DNA of 24,873 bases from NCBI GenBank assembly GCA_036505615.1, contig DASXTB010000010.1, positions 1-24,873 of the forward strand. The letters run 5' to 3'. This stretch comes from DASXTB01 sp036505615 (lineage in GTDB: Bacteria; Acidobacteriota; UBA6911; JACQSX01). A program made the translations under genes and the position numbers. Positions 15,793 through 24,181 of this stretch are shown here, one piece after another. The stretch's first letter is position 1. Each line of letters starts with the position of its first letter. A model generated the notes under the pieces. The model did not search any database, was not told the DNA's origin, and worked only from the letters and a program-made list of their open reading frames with translations.

Positions 15793-16704
15793 TTATGGCC
15801 CCGTGAGACTGGGTAAGAATTCGCGTATCACCGTAATAACCGCGGGCACCAACACCACCACGAATAATGCAGGAACAATGAAAAAGACCAGTGGCACAAC
15901 GATTTTGACTGCCATTTTCGCAGCTTGTTCTTCAGCTCGCTGCCGCCTTTTGATTCGCATAGTATCGGCAAAGACCCGCAACGATTTTGCGACGCTGGTC
16001 CCGAATCGCTCCGTCTGAATCAAGACCGCCACCAGTGACTTGATATCTTCAACACCTGTTCGGGCCGCCAAATTGCGCAGCGCTTCAGAACGACGCTTGC
16101 CCGCATTTACCTCTAGATTGAACAACTGAAGCTCATCGGACAAATCCGGATCGGTCGAACGCATTTCCTGACCGATACGGGTCAGCGACTGGTCCAGCGG
16201 AAGCCCAGCCTCCACACAGATCACCGCCAGATCGAGTGCCTCTGGCAAAGCAAGCTCTATGCGCTTCTTCCGAGCGCGTATTCTTCCTGACAGCCATATA
16301 TCCGGCAACAGGGATCCAAGGAATAGGGCGAGAAGCAGAGGCAAAATAGGGTTATTCCGCATCGAACCCATAAATAGAAGGAAGAAGGTAAAACAAATGC
16401 CTACCTTCACTCCATAAAACAGCACTGTGGCGTCTCTCCGGCGAATACCGGCTTGGGCAAGGCGCCGCTCCTTGCGCGACATCTCCGCGGGCGAACGGGG
16501 AACCATCTCGCCCAAGGGCTTAAATATTCGTTCCAGACGGCTCAGAGAAGCGTGGCGCCAATCCACCCTGGCTTTTTCACCCCCCACGGCGATCAGGCGA
16601 TGCTGCTGAACATGCTTCGTTCCTCCAGTCAGCAGATATGTCGTGCCGAAAATTAGGAAGAACACCAGCACGCCAACCGATAGAGGTAACAACATTAGAT
16701 CCAT
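15793..16704 (-). CDS. tadC: Tad pilus inner-membrane platform protein TadC
   Basis: This 303-residue protein is of the T2SSF/GspF-like family. Predicted membrane segments lie near 5-25, 93-112, 118-135 and 268-290. The T2SSF domain (about 153-280) carries LPEALDLAVICVEAGLPLDQSL and a second half, VEDIKSLVAVLIQTERFGTSV. With TadB it forms the inner-membrane core driven by the TadA ATPase. The start ATG has a strong AGGGGG 5 nt upstream, so this gene can be translated independently after the long repeat-bearing gap to tadB. The length is normal for TadC. Confidence 0.9.
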   Translation of the reverse strand: MDLMLLPLSVGVLVFFLIFGTTYLLTGGTKHVQQHRLIAVGGEKARVDWRHASLSRLERIFKPLGEMVPRSPAEMSRKERRLAQAGIRRRDATVLFYGVKVGICFTFFLLFMGSMRNNPILPLLLALFLGSLLPDIWLSGRIRARKKRIELALPEALDLAVICVEAGLPLDQSLTRIGQEMRSTDPDLSDELQLFNLEVNAGKRRSEALRNLAARTGVEDIKSLVAVLIQTERFGTSVAKSLRVFADTMRIKRRQRAEEQAAKMAVKIVVPLVFFIVPALFVVVLVPAVITVIREFLPSLTGP

Positions 16705-16716
16705 ACCAACCCCCTA

Positions 16717-16861
16717 CGAATTTCGAATGCCGAATTTCGAATGACGAACATTATTAATGACGAATGGCGAATGTCGCAGGAATAGTCATAATTGGTTTTA
16801 TCCCGAAGAATCCCTGTGGTCATTCGTCATTCCTCATTCGACATTCGTCATTCGACATTTC
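16717..16861. repeat. Paired inverted heptamer arrays in the tadB-tadC gap
   Basis: The left array (16717-16774) is built from CGAATNN heptamers (CGAATTT, CGAATGC, CGAATTT, CGAATGA, CGAACAT, a 9-bp variant, CGAATGG, CGAATGT). The right array (16820-16861) is the inverted form, TCATTCG/ACATTCG, in six units with exact 7-bp spacing. A 45-bp unrelated spacer (16775-16819) separates them. The whole could fold as a long cruciform or RNA stem. The right array runs into the tadB stop codon. Confidence 0.75.
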
Positions 16862-17834
16862 AAACTCTGATGCGAATGATTCTTCGAATCACCGAGTATC
16901 CGATAACCTGCAGCACCAGAGCTATAGCCAGAGCTTTCTGCCCCAAAGGATCGGTAAAGAGCCGCGCTATATATGGACGATTAAAAATGAACATAAGTAT
17001 TGCGGTAAGCGGCGGCAGCGCCGTCAGCATATAAAGCGTGAGCTTCCCTTGTGCCGTAAGAACTCTTATCTGACGCTGGATCTTAAAACGTTCCCGAATT
17101 ACTTGAGATAAGTTGTCCAGGATCTCCGCCAGATTACCCCCAGAATCACGCTGGATCTGCAGCGCAGTAGTAAAGACGCGGACGTCCGGAAGCGGCACCC
17201 GTACGGCCAGATTCTGTAGCGCCTCTTTCATCGGCATTCCCAGATTGTTCTGTTCATATACAATTCGAAATTCCTCTCCGACTGGATCCGGCAATTCCTC
17301 CCCGATCAGCTCCAGTCCTGTGATGATGGAATGGCCGGCGCGAACGGCGCGGGCCAGCAGGTCGATAGCGTCAGGGAAAAATCGTTCAAAACGCGCGAAG
17401 TGACGCTGCCGCCTAAACGACACCACGAGAAACGGGATCGCGGCTCCAGTACCTGCCAGCAGAACCGCCGATAGTAGAGGAACGCGGCCGAGCAGCGCGC
17501 TTCCATATAAAACCAGAGCCAACGATCCTGACAGGACCAGCAGCGTAGAGACCGTCATCCGCATTTCGGCCTGTCCAATGTAAAGCTGCAGCTTGGAAAC
17601 GCCAGGGACACGAGACAAAGCCCCATCGAGGATCGGAAAACGGCTGAACCTCTCCTGGCGAACAATTTCCCCCGAGGCGGCGTTAGACACGGGCGTGGCT
17701 GAATCTGTGAAGCTCTCAAATCTCTGAAGCACTTTCTTTCTATGTGCTGGAGCTTCTACAAAGAAGTACCCCGCGCTGAGGCTCAATCCGAAGACAACCA
17801 AAAAAATTAGTGCGCTGATAAGGGCTATTGTCAT
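16860..17834 (-). CDS. tadB: Tad pilus inner-membrane platform protein TadB
   Basis: This 324-residue protein is of the T2SSF family. Hydrophobic segments lie near 3-22, 97-115, 118-139, 267-285 and 300-316. The T2SSF domain (about 152-280) shows FPDAIDLLARAVRAGHSI, followed by VRVFTTALQIQRDSGGNLAEIL and the conserved Leu-Asp-Asn-Leu stretch. It pairs with TadC as the assembly platform. No good ribosome binding site precedes the ATG. The 188-bp gap to tadA carries degenerate repeats. The stop codon lies at the edge of a heptamer array. Confidence 0.9.
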   Translation of the reverse strand: MTIALISALIFLVVFGLSLSAGYFFVEAPAHRKKVLQRFESFTDSATPVSNAASGEIVRQERFSRFPILDGALSRVPGVSKLQLYIGQAEMRMTVSTLLVLSGSLALVLYGSALLGRVPLLSAVLLAGTGAAIPFLVVSFRRQRHFARFERFFPDAIDLLARAVRAGHSIITGLELIGEELPDPVGEEFRIVYEQNNLGMPMKEALQNLAVRVPLPDVRVFTTALQIQRDSGGNLAEILDNLSQVIRERFKIQRQIRVLTAQGKLTLYMLTALPPLTAILMFIFNRPYIARLFTDPLGQKALAIALVLQVIGYSVIRRIIRIRV

Positions 17835-17895
17835 AAAGGTGCACCGGGCGGCAGAGCCGCAATCAAAACGTCCTTAGTCATCGGTCAATCACTCC

Positions 17896-18015
17896 TCGCA
17901 AGTCGCAGGTCCTGCTCACTGCTTCCCGCCTCCTGCCTCCTGCCGCCTCCTCCTGCCGCCTGCTTCCTGCGGTTTCTCCTGCTTTCCCCCGTCTCTTCCG
18001 ACCTGCGATCTGCGA
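17896..18015. repeat. Repeat-rich tadA-tadB gap: inverted heptamers flanking a CCTCCTG array
   Basis: TCGCAAG-TCGCAGG-TC (17896-17911) is matched by GACCTGCGATCTGCGA (18000-18015), 14 of 16 positions complementary, each arm with 7-bp internal period. Between them, about 17925-17970, is a pyrimidine-rich array of CCTCCTG, CCGCCTG and CTTCCTG units, mostly 7 bp with one 6-bp unit. No ORF with a ribosome binding site lies in the gap. Confidence 0.65.
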
Positions 18016-18022
18016 CGTGAAG

Positions 18023-19315
18023 TCAACCAGCTCGCGTGCGCGGAAATACTCCCCTCGGAACGTCTATACGCGAGTCGTATGGGTTGCGGCGAAACCTGGG
18101 TTCGGCACCCGTTGCTCGAAAGCTTTCCCGCACAATATTCCCTTCATCATAGCCGTGCCGCTCGTACACGAAGATTTCCTGCATCTCGATGTTTTCACCC
18201 GCCATGCCTGTGATTTCCGAAATACCCGTGACCTTGCGCGATCCGTCATTTAATCTGGCAACTTGAACAATGATATGGATGGCAGAGGCAATCTGTTGGC
18301 GTATGGCGCGGTCTGGCAAATTCAGATCCGCCATGGCAACCATAATTTCCAGCCGGCTGAGTGCGTCTGGAGCACTGTTGGCATGGATGGTTGTCAGCGA
18401 ACCTTCATGACCGGTATTCATCGCCTGCAGCATGTCTATGGCCTCCTCTCCACGAACCTCACCAACCACAATACGATCAGGCCTCATACGCAGCGCGTTT
18501 ATTACCAACTGCCGCTGCTTGATGGCCCCTTTTCCTTCTATGTTCGGGGGTCGAGTTTCCAGACGTACTACGTGCTCCTGCTTGAGTTGCAGTTCAGCGG
18601 CGTCTTCGATTGTGACGACTCGCTCGGGTGCCGGAATGAAAGTAGACAAAGCGTTCAGCAATGTGGTCTTTCCTGCGCCCGTCCCGCCTGAAATCAGGAT
18701 ATTAAGCCGCGTCTTGACCGCTGCGGTGAGGAAATCCAACATCTCCTGCGTTAATGTGAGGTTCTGTACCAGTTGGGATGCGGTGAGTGGGTCATTCCCA
18801 AAACGGCGGATCGAAAGCGTCGGGCCATCCAGCGCTACCGGCGGAATAATTACATTGACGCGGGATCCATCCGGCAATCGCGCATCCACCATCGGCGACG
18901 ACTCATCAACGCGCCTTCCCACCCGCGAAACTATGCGCTCGATGATTCGCATCAGATGCTGATCATCATTGAATTGAATATCGGTTTTCTCAAGAATTCC
19001 GTGAATCTCGATGTAAACGCGGCGTGCTCCATTGACCAGGACGTCGGATACGTCGGGATTGGCGAGCAGTGGCTCGATGGGACCAAGGCCGAATAACTCG
19101 TCCAGCACCTCGTGAACCATCTGTTCGCGTTCGGAAAACGTGAGCGGTGTTTTTTCGCGCTGCAAGGTGTCTCGAATCACCTTGCGGATTTGCTCGCGCC
19201 TCGTTTCCTCATCCAATCGGCTTAAACTCTCCAGATCAATTTGATCCAGTACCTGCGAGTGGAGGGTGGCTTTTAGCTGCTTGTGGTTGATGTTTACCAG
19301 TTTGGAAGGTCCCAT
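18023..19315 (-). CDS. tadA: Tad pilus assembly ATPase TadA/CpaF
   Basis: This 430-residue GspE/VirB11-superfamily secretion ATPase powers Flp pilus assembly at the inner membrane. It shows the N-terminal FGLGPIEPLLANPDVSDVLVNG (75-96), Walker A GGTGAGKTT (210-218), the Asp box TIEDAAELQL (235-244), Walker B RIVVGEVRGEE (281-291) and the His box GHEGSLTTIHANS (302-314). All catalytic motifs are intact. The ATG overlaps the cpaE stop as TGATG (19313-19317). Length and motif spacing are normal for CpaF. Confidence 0.95.
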   Translation of the reverse strand: MGPSKLVNINHKQLKATLHSQVLDQIDLESLSRLDEETRREQIRKVIRDTLQREKTPLTFSEREQMVHEVLDELFGLGPIEPLLANPDVSDVLVNGARRVYIEIHGILEKTDIQFNDDQHLMRIIERIVSRVGRRVDESSPMVDARLPDGSRVNVIIPPVALDGPTLSIRRFGNDPLTASQLVQNLTLTQEMLDFLTAAVKTRLNILISGGTGAGKTTLLNALSTFIPAPERVVTIEDAAELQLKQEHVVRLETRPPNIEGKGAIKQRQLVINALRMRPDRIVVGEVRGEEAIDMLQAMNTGHEGSLTTIHANSAPDALSRLEIMVAMADLNLPDRAIRQQIASAIHIIVQVARLNDGSRKVTGISEITGMAGENIEMQEIFVYERHGYDEGNIVRESFRATGAEPRFRRNPYDSRIDVPRGVFPRTRAG

Positions 19316-20511
19316 CAGTTAACTCCCGCTTTGTCAAACAAGCGCTCAAAAAGGCGGCGCCGTTTTTCCGGCGCTGCAGTTCCAGCCAGGCGGCAAGCCA
19401 GTTCGTGATAGCTTCGTGCCAGCGCGGAATGATTTAACGCGGCCAGCGGCTTGCCTGAATTTATCGCTTCTATGGCGCTGTTATAATTGTTGGGCAGCCT
19501 CCAGTAGACAGCGTGGCTCAACACTTTTTCGATGTCGCTGTTGCTGATTTCGTCGCTAGCGCCGCAGCGATTTAGAATCAATCTCAATTTTTCCGTTCCG
19601 CCTGAGCGATCCAAGAATTGCAGCAAGCGATGGGTGCGCCACAGCGCGGGCAACTCCGGCGTAAGAACCACAATAACGCCGGTTGACATTTCCACCACCA
19701 TCCGCGTGTGGTCCTCATCCCACGAGGCGGGAAGGTCCAGGATGGTGTGGGTGTAGGTCTGCGCCGTGACCTCCAGCACGTTGGCCAACTCGTAAAGATC
19801 CGGCATGTGCCCGGGATGAAATTCTTTCACTCCTGGCAGAACTGAAATACCATGCGCCCGGCTCATGTAGCTTTCCAGTAATACCGGATCAAGCCGGGAC
19901 GCTGAACTGAGAGCATCCGACACGGTGAATTGCGGCTTTATGTTTAAATAGGCAGCTATATCTCCGACAGGCGAAGTCAAGTCAATTAACGCCACTCGAT
20001 TCTCGGCAGTTTCGCTGAGGCAACTTGCCAGGTTGATGGCAACCGAAGTTGCGCCGGCGCCGCCTTTGGCCCTGGTGACGACGTAGAGCTGGCCGGTTTG
20101 GCCGGCATTACCCGCATGTGGTGAATCGGCCAGATAGCGTTCCAATGCTTTGGAAAGTTGCGCAGCCGTAATTGGTTTGACAAGAAATTCGCGGGCTCCC
20201 GCTCGCATTGTGTCGATAATGAGCTGCGGATCGTTCACATTGGAGCAGACAATCAGCCAACTTGAAGGAATACTGGAGTGCAAGATCTGAAGCGATCGAA
20301 TCGCCTTGTGCGGATCTTGCAAGTCCACAAAGATCAACTCTACCGCGGCGTCTAAAAATCGCCGCACCACCGGATCCGTGGAAACAGTGCAATACTGATC
20401 GGCTTCGGCCGACACAATTGCCGATTTAGTCGCGGTCACCTGATTGCGCAGGAGATCGCGCGTCTCATGCGAGGGAGCCATGATTCCCACATTGATCGTT
20501 GCTGCTGCCAT
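19315..20511 (-). CDS. cpaE: Tad localisation protein CpaE/TadZ (receiver-like plus MinD-like ATPase domain)
   Basis: This 398-residue protein has two parts. Residues about 6-130 resemble a response-regulator receiver with Asp63 (VELIFVDL) and Lys112 (EFLVKP), but the usual acidic pair near the first strand is missing (VGIMAPS), so it is probably a pseudo-receiver. Residues 140-390 are a ParA/MinD-like domain in which Walker A reads KGGAGATS (149-156): the catalytic Lys of GKT is Ala. The first Lys of the deviant motif and the downstream LIDLTSPVGD remain. CpaE/TadZ proteins place the Tad machine at the cell pole. The ribosome binding site AGGAAGGG precedes the ATG. It overlaps tadA by one base (TGATG). 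Confidence 0.88.
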   Translation of the reverse strand: MAAATINVGIMAPSHETRDLLRNQVTATKSAIVSAEADQYCTVSTDPVVRRFLDAAVELIFVDLQDPHKAIRSLQILHSSIPSSWLIVCSNVNDPQLIIDTMRAGAREFLVKPITAAQLSKALERYLADSPHAGNAGQTGQLYVVTRAKGGAGATSVAINLASCLSETAENRVALIDLTSPVGDIAAYLNIKPQFTVSDALSSASRLDPVLLESYMSRAHGISVLPGVKEFHPGHMPDLYELANVLEVTAQTYTHTILDLPASWDEDHTRMVVEMSTGVIVVLTPELPALWRTHRLLQFLDRSGGTEKLRLILNRCGASDEISNSDIEKVLSHAVYWRLPNNYNSAIEAINSGKPLAALNHSALARSYHELACRLAGTAAPEKRRRLFERLFDKAGVN

Positions 20512-20528
20512 TTAAATCCCTTCCTCTG

Positions 20529-21692
20529 CTACGAAGTCAGCCGCACCAGCCGTACCGGAATTGCGTATGGCCCGGTCTCGCCGCTGGCGCTGAATTCCAA
20601 ATCGCCGCACGCGAAAATCGAGATCAGCCTGAGATTGACGTCCACACCATCTGAATTTTCAATAAACAGCAGTACAAACCCATTGACGGATATTTGCGTA
20701 GGCGACGCGGTGGGACAATAGGCGCATACGTCCCAGATCGGCGCTGCGATCAGTCCCGGTGTAGTATCGGTCTCTGTTCCCGTTTGCGTGTTGGTATAAA
20801 AGTTAGGCGCAACAAAATGAAATAGCGCCGGGTTGCCGACTAGCAGATTAACGCCCTGCAGTGTCGCGCTGGTCACATCAGCGGGCTCGACCGGATAGGT
20901 ATTTCCGCACAGCACCGGCGTATCCGCGCAGGTAGCGATGTTGCTGCGATATTCGTCAGCGCCGCTGGCATCGAGCTGGATGGGAGAAACTCCATCCTTC
21001 CTCATATGCAACTTATAGCGCTGGCCGATTTGTGAAAGTGCGTAGGGCGTGGGTTGCCCGTTCTGTAAAAGCAATTTGCTGCTCAATACTTTCGAATTGC
21101 ATGCGGTCGTGCAGTTGGTTCCCGCTGGTAAAAGAAAAGTGGTGGGAATGAACCACGGTTTTCCACACCGGGTACCGGTCGCCTGCGGCGTGCCGGCTCC
21201 CTGACCCGGGGCCCCGGCTTCTGCCGACGCCCCGGAGGCGACCGACGCCCCGGTAGAGCCCAGTATGCGCGCAAAAATGGTTGGCTGATTTCGGCTGATT
21301 CGGACGTTAACAACGCGATTGGCCACGTCTACATCCACAGTCACGTCTGATTCCTGGATGGGTGCACCCATTATGCTGTTGGTCACGGCGGTCTTAATCG
21401 CGTGATCCCGGGCAAGATCAGGCTGCGCCGCGCCCGAATCCAGGACAAACGTGAATGCTCCCGCCAACGCGGCCGCGTCGGCCGCCCTCTGTGTATCGGC
21501 TCGGGCGCTGTAGAGCACGCCTACATCAATGGCCAGAGCGGCGAAACCGAGCAGCACGGCCAGCATTACTGCCACGGTCGCCAAAACGTAGCCTCTTTGC
21601 TCATTGTTACGGTGGAATATCGTTATCACCACGCTGCGATCCTCGATATCTAAGCAAGGCAAATTCATGCAAGGCAAATTCATGCGCGTCAT
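20529..21692 (-). CDS. tadG: TadG-like Tad pilus-assembly protein (PF13400-type N-terminus)
   Basis: This protein has about 387 residues. The hallmark is RGYVLATVAVMLAVLLGFAA followed by AIDVGVLYSARADTQRAADA and ALAGA, the Flp pilus-assembly TadE/G-like N-terminal membrane segment. The remainder is extracytoplasmic and beta-rich, with eight Cys in its second half (for example RCGKPW, NCTTACN, VCAYCP), which suggests disulfides. The start is uncertain. A TTG (21698) overlaps the cpaC stop. ATG codons follow at 21692, 21683 and 21668, the last two created by a 15-bp tandem duplication. A GTG at 21632 has GAGG 8 nt before it and would give the short leader usual for this family. The first ATG is used here. 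TadG is a minor-pilin-like or anchoring component. Confidence 0.8.
   Translation of the reverse strand: MTRMNLPCMNLPCLDIEDRSVVITIFHRNNEQRGYVLATVAVMLAVLLGFAALAIDVGVLYSARADTQRAADAAALAGAFTFVLDSGAAQPDLARDHAIKTAVTNSIMGAPIQESDVTVDVDVANRVVNVRISRNQPTIFARILGSTGASVASGASAEAGAPGQGAGTPQATGTRCGKPWFIPTTFLLPAGTNCTTACNSKVLSSKLLLQNGQPTPYALSQIGQRYKLHMRKDGVSPIQLDASGADEYRSNIATCADTPVLCGNTYPVEPADVTSATLQGVNLLVGNPALFHFVAPNFYTNTQTGTETDTTPGLIAAPIWDVCAYCPTASPTQISVNGFVLLFIENSDGVDVNLRLISIFACGDLEFSASGETGPYAIPVRLVRLTS
21654..21683. repeat. 15-bp tandem duplication at the tadG start
   Basis: GCAAGGCAAATTCAT occurs twice in perfect tandem (21654-21668 and 21669-21683). On the coding strand it encodes MNLPC twice and supplies two alternative ATG codons. 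It keeps frame, so copy-number change would alter only the N-terminus or the choice of start. Confidence 0.8.
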
Positions 21693-21694
21693 CT

Positions 21695-23188
21695 TCAAGG
21701 CGGCGGCTTTTGTCCCGGCGCCGACGGAACTTCGCCCACCTTTCCATCAAATTTTCCGCCCTCCAGGAAAGGCTTGACAAAGCCGGGCAAGGGCGGGACC
21801 TGCCCCGGAGCTAGAGGCTTTACCCGTGTGGGCGTGATCATCACCAGTAACTCCGTCTTAGCTCGGTTTAAATTGCGACTCCGGAAGAGCTTTCCGATGA
21901 TCGGAATATCACCGAGCGCGGGTATTTTGGAGGCCACTTCGGTCAAGCGATTGTCAATCAGACCTGCGATTGCGAAGCTCTGCCCATCCCGCAATTCCAC
22001 TTCGGTCTGGGCCTTGCGCGTCGACAGCGCGGGTATAAAAAAACCTGAGATCGTCAATGCATTGGCAAAATCGAGAGAGCTGACTTCCGGTTCCACCTTC
22101 AATCGAATCCTGCCGTCAGGGAGGATATTGGGAGTAAACTTCAGCCTCACTCCGAAATCATGGAACTGAATGGTGACTGCAGTGAAATTCGTTCCACCCT
22201 GTACAACGGGAAAAGGAAACTCTCCGCCGGCAAGAAAGTTTGCCTCGCGTCCGTCCAGCGCGAGCAAATTCGGTTCGGCAAGAATCTGCAGCAGGTTGTT
22301 CTGTTCCAGAGCGCGGATCGTGGCGCCCAGATTAATGTCGGGCCTGAAGACAAAGATGTTTAGCAGGTCGCTCAATCCAAAACTCGCGGGAGAAGTTAAC
22401 AACTTATTCCCGATTGCTCCTGTAGCCACGCTGCCACCCTGAACAGTGGTTCCTCCTCCTGGGAGTTGGACGTTCTGCGGAAGAGATCCGACATTGGCTC
22501 GCATTTGCTCGAACTGCTGCGTCGAAATGGCACCAAAGGTATTTCCCGCCCCGGTACTGATAAGATTCAAGCCGAGCTGCTGGATCGCAGTGCGATCTAC
22601 TTCAGCGAAACGGACCTGCAGCAATACCTGGTCGCTGTCTTTTTCAGCGACCTCAAGCAAGTTGACCACATTTTTCGTCTGCGTTTGAAGCAGCGCCATA
22701 ATCCGATCGGCTACGTCCTTTGAGAAAACTTTGCCGCTGACAAGAAGTGAAGATCCCGATTGCGTGATTTGGATGCTCTCTTTGGGGAAACTCCGAGCAA
22801 TGATCTCGCGAATTGCCGCCAGGTCGAACTCTACCTGCAGATCGAACGAGCGCGTTCTCTCCTGTTCATCCCACAGGAGCAATGTGACGGTGCCCGGCGC
22901 ATGTCCGTGAAGCAAAACCTGATTGGGAGAAATAATCACGCTCGAAGCGATTGCCGGATCGGTTACTGAAACGCGTTTTAATGGCTCGGGCGAATTGACT
23001 ACCAGCGACTTGCCGGCAAGCATTCGAAGCACCATGGGCCCTTCCATCGCGGGCAGAGCAAACTGAGGCGCCTGTTCAGGCAAAGCGCCCTGCTGTTCTT
23101 TGGCATGCATTTGATGCGGGATTATGCCGGCCAGCAATAACCACAGCAGAAATTTTGAAAACTGATTACCGGACGCCGCGTTTAGCAT
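21695..23188 (-). CDS. cpaC: Tad/Flp pilus secretin CpaC/RcpA
   Basis: This outer-membrane secretin has about 497 residues from the chosen start. A signal peptide (LLWLLLAGIIPHQMHA) leads to an N-terminal pilus-formation domain (KSLVVNSPEPLKRVSVTDPA) and a BON-like region (IQITQSGSSLLVSGKVFSKD). The secretin core follows: LLQILAEPNLLALDGREANF, LKFTPNILPDGRIRLKVEPE and ALGDIPIIGKLFRS, then ELLVMITPTRV. The C-terminus is proline-rich. A GTG at 23215 and an ATG at 23203 are in frame upstream. ATG at 23188 is preferred because GGAG lies 7 nt before it and because it leaves a normal signal peptide. It follows cpaB closely, and its TGA overlaps the possible TTG start of tadG. It forms the pore through which the Flp fibre exits. 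Confidence 0.93.
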   Translation of the reverse strand: MLNAASGNQFSKFLLWLLLAGIIPHQMHAKEQQGALPEQAPQFALPAMEGPMVLRMLAGKSLVVNSPEPLKRVSVTDPAIASSVIISPNQVLLHGHAPGTVTLLLWDEQERTRSFDLQVEFDLAAIREIIARSFPKESIQITQSGSSLLVSGKVFSKDVADRIMALLQTQTKNVVNLLEVAEKDSDQVLLQVRFAEVDRTAIQQLGLNLISTGAGNTFGAISTQQFEQMRANVGSLPQNVQLPGGGTTVQGGSVATGAIGNKLLTSPASFGLSDLLNIFVFRPDINLGATIRALEQNNLLQILAEPNLLALDGREANFLAGGEFPFPVVQGGTNFTAVTIQFHDFGVRLKFTPNILPDGRIRLKVEPEVSSLDFANALTISGFFIPALSTRKAQTEVELRDGQSFAIAGLIDNRLTEVASKIPALGDIPIIGKLFRSRNLNRAKTELLVMITPTRVKPLAPGQVPPLPGFVKPFLEGGKFDGKVGEVPSAPGQKPPP

Positions 23189-23222
23189 TTTTTCACTCCG
23201 CATCAGCTCCCTCACGCCGGCT

Positions 23223-24137
23223 CTACTGAATCTTTTCGAAGGTTGTCGTTTGTCTGGTATTTCCCTGTATTAATTCAACAGACATCACCTTTGGAACCGC
23301 CGGCATACTGGTCGCTCGAGCCGGTGATTTTGATTCCGGCCTGTGAAATACGGCATGTTGAACGCGCGGCGCTGTTTCGCGGTCAATGAGAGCGGATCGG
23401 GTGGCTTCGTCGGAGCGCCATACCGCTTTTCCGAACAACGCCGCTTTGTGCACTGCCGCCGGATTTGCCGATTTCAAATCCATCGGATTGCGAAGCGCAA
23501 GCTGGATCCGGCCTTCCAATGAGGCGAGCGAAAGTTTCTGCGCATCCTCGGGAGTCACCAGTAGCGTAATGACCTGGGCATTCTGAGGTTTTCCGTCTAC
23601 GTCTTGCCTTAGATTCTGGCCCACGGCCAATACTTGTATATTCTCAAGAATGACTCTGGCGGCGGTATTCTCAAAATAATTGATGCTGCCAGCGGAAGCG
23701 GCCAGGATCACGTCGACGTGGGTACCGGGCAGCACGAAGCCGGCGACACCGATAACATCGTTGACTTTTACGGCCATTGCTCGCATCCCTTCCGGAATCG
23801 CTGAGGTAAGGCCGGCGCCTGCGTCTCTGGGCGCAAGTTTGGCTTCCAGTACGGGCTCATTGGGTACCATCGGGACTACCACACCGCGGCCTATTATCTC
23901 CTTGGGATCTGAGAAGCTGCCTTGCAGCGGCATCGCTTTGGGCCATGCGGCAAGTCGCACCTGCTGTGGAGTGAGACGGGTACCGATGGAAAGCTGCTCG
24001 CCGGCGACTAGGATGGGTACAGTTCGATTTGCATTGGGGCCCAAACGGTTCGCCAGAACACGATAAGCCATGAACGTTACGATTGCACTTAGAGCAATCG
24101 CGAACGCTGCGACGACTAACATTCGGTTTCTATTCAT
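23223..24137 (-). CDS. cpaB: Flp pilus assembly protein CpaB/RcpC
   Basis: This 304-residue protein has one N-terminal membrane segment (MLVVAAFAIALSAIVTFMAY). A SAF domain (about 41-103) contains ILVAGEQLSIGTRLTPQQVR and IIGRGVVVPMVPNEPV. The RcpC/CpaB domain (about 115-235) contains IPEGMRAMAVKVNDVIGVAG and LPGTHVDVILA. CpaB sits in the periplasm and works with the secretin. SAF domains in pilus and flagellar proteins are thought to bind carbohydrate or peptidoglycan. The ribosome binding site GGGGG is 8-9 nt before the ATG. The gene lies 44 bp after tadE and just before cpaC. Confidence 0.93.
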   Translation of the reverse strand: MNRNRMLVVAAFAIALSAIVTFMAYRVLANRLGPNANRTVPILVAGEQLSIGTRLTPQQVRLAAWPKAMPLQGSFSDPKEIIGRGVVVPMVPNEPVLEAKLAPRDAGAGLTSAIPEGMRAMAVKVNDVIGVAGFVLPGTHVDVILAASAGSINYFENTAARVILENIQVLAVGQNLRQDVDGKPQNAQVITLLVTPEDAQKLSLASLEGRIQLALRNPMDLKSANPAAVHKAALFGKAVWRSDEATRSALIDRETAPRVQHAVFHRPESKSPARATSMPAVPKVMSVELIQGNTRQTTTFEKIQ

Positions 24138-24181
24138 TTGAAATACCCCCGGCAGTCCTACCCGGCGTCCGGCTAAGGCCG

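Noticed and set aside
16717..16861. CRISPR-like or insertion-sequence-end interpretation of the repeat pairs in the Tad gaps
   Set aside because: Units are 7 bp with no unique spacers of regular length, no cas genes or transposase are nearby, and no target duplication is seen.
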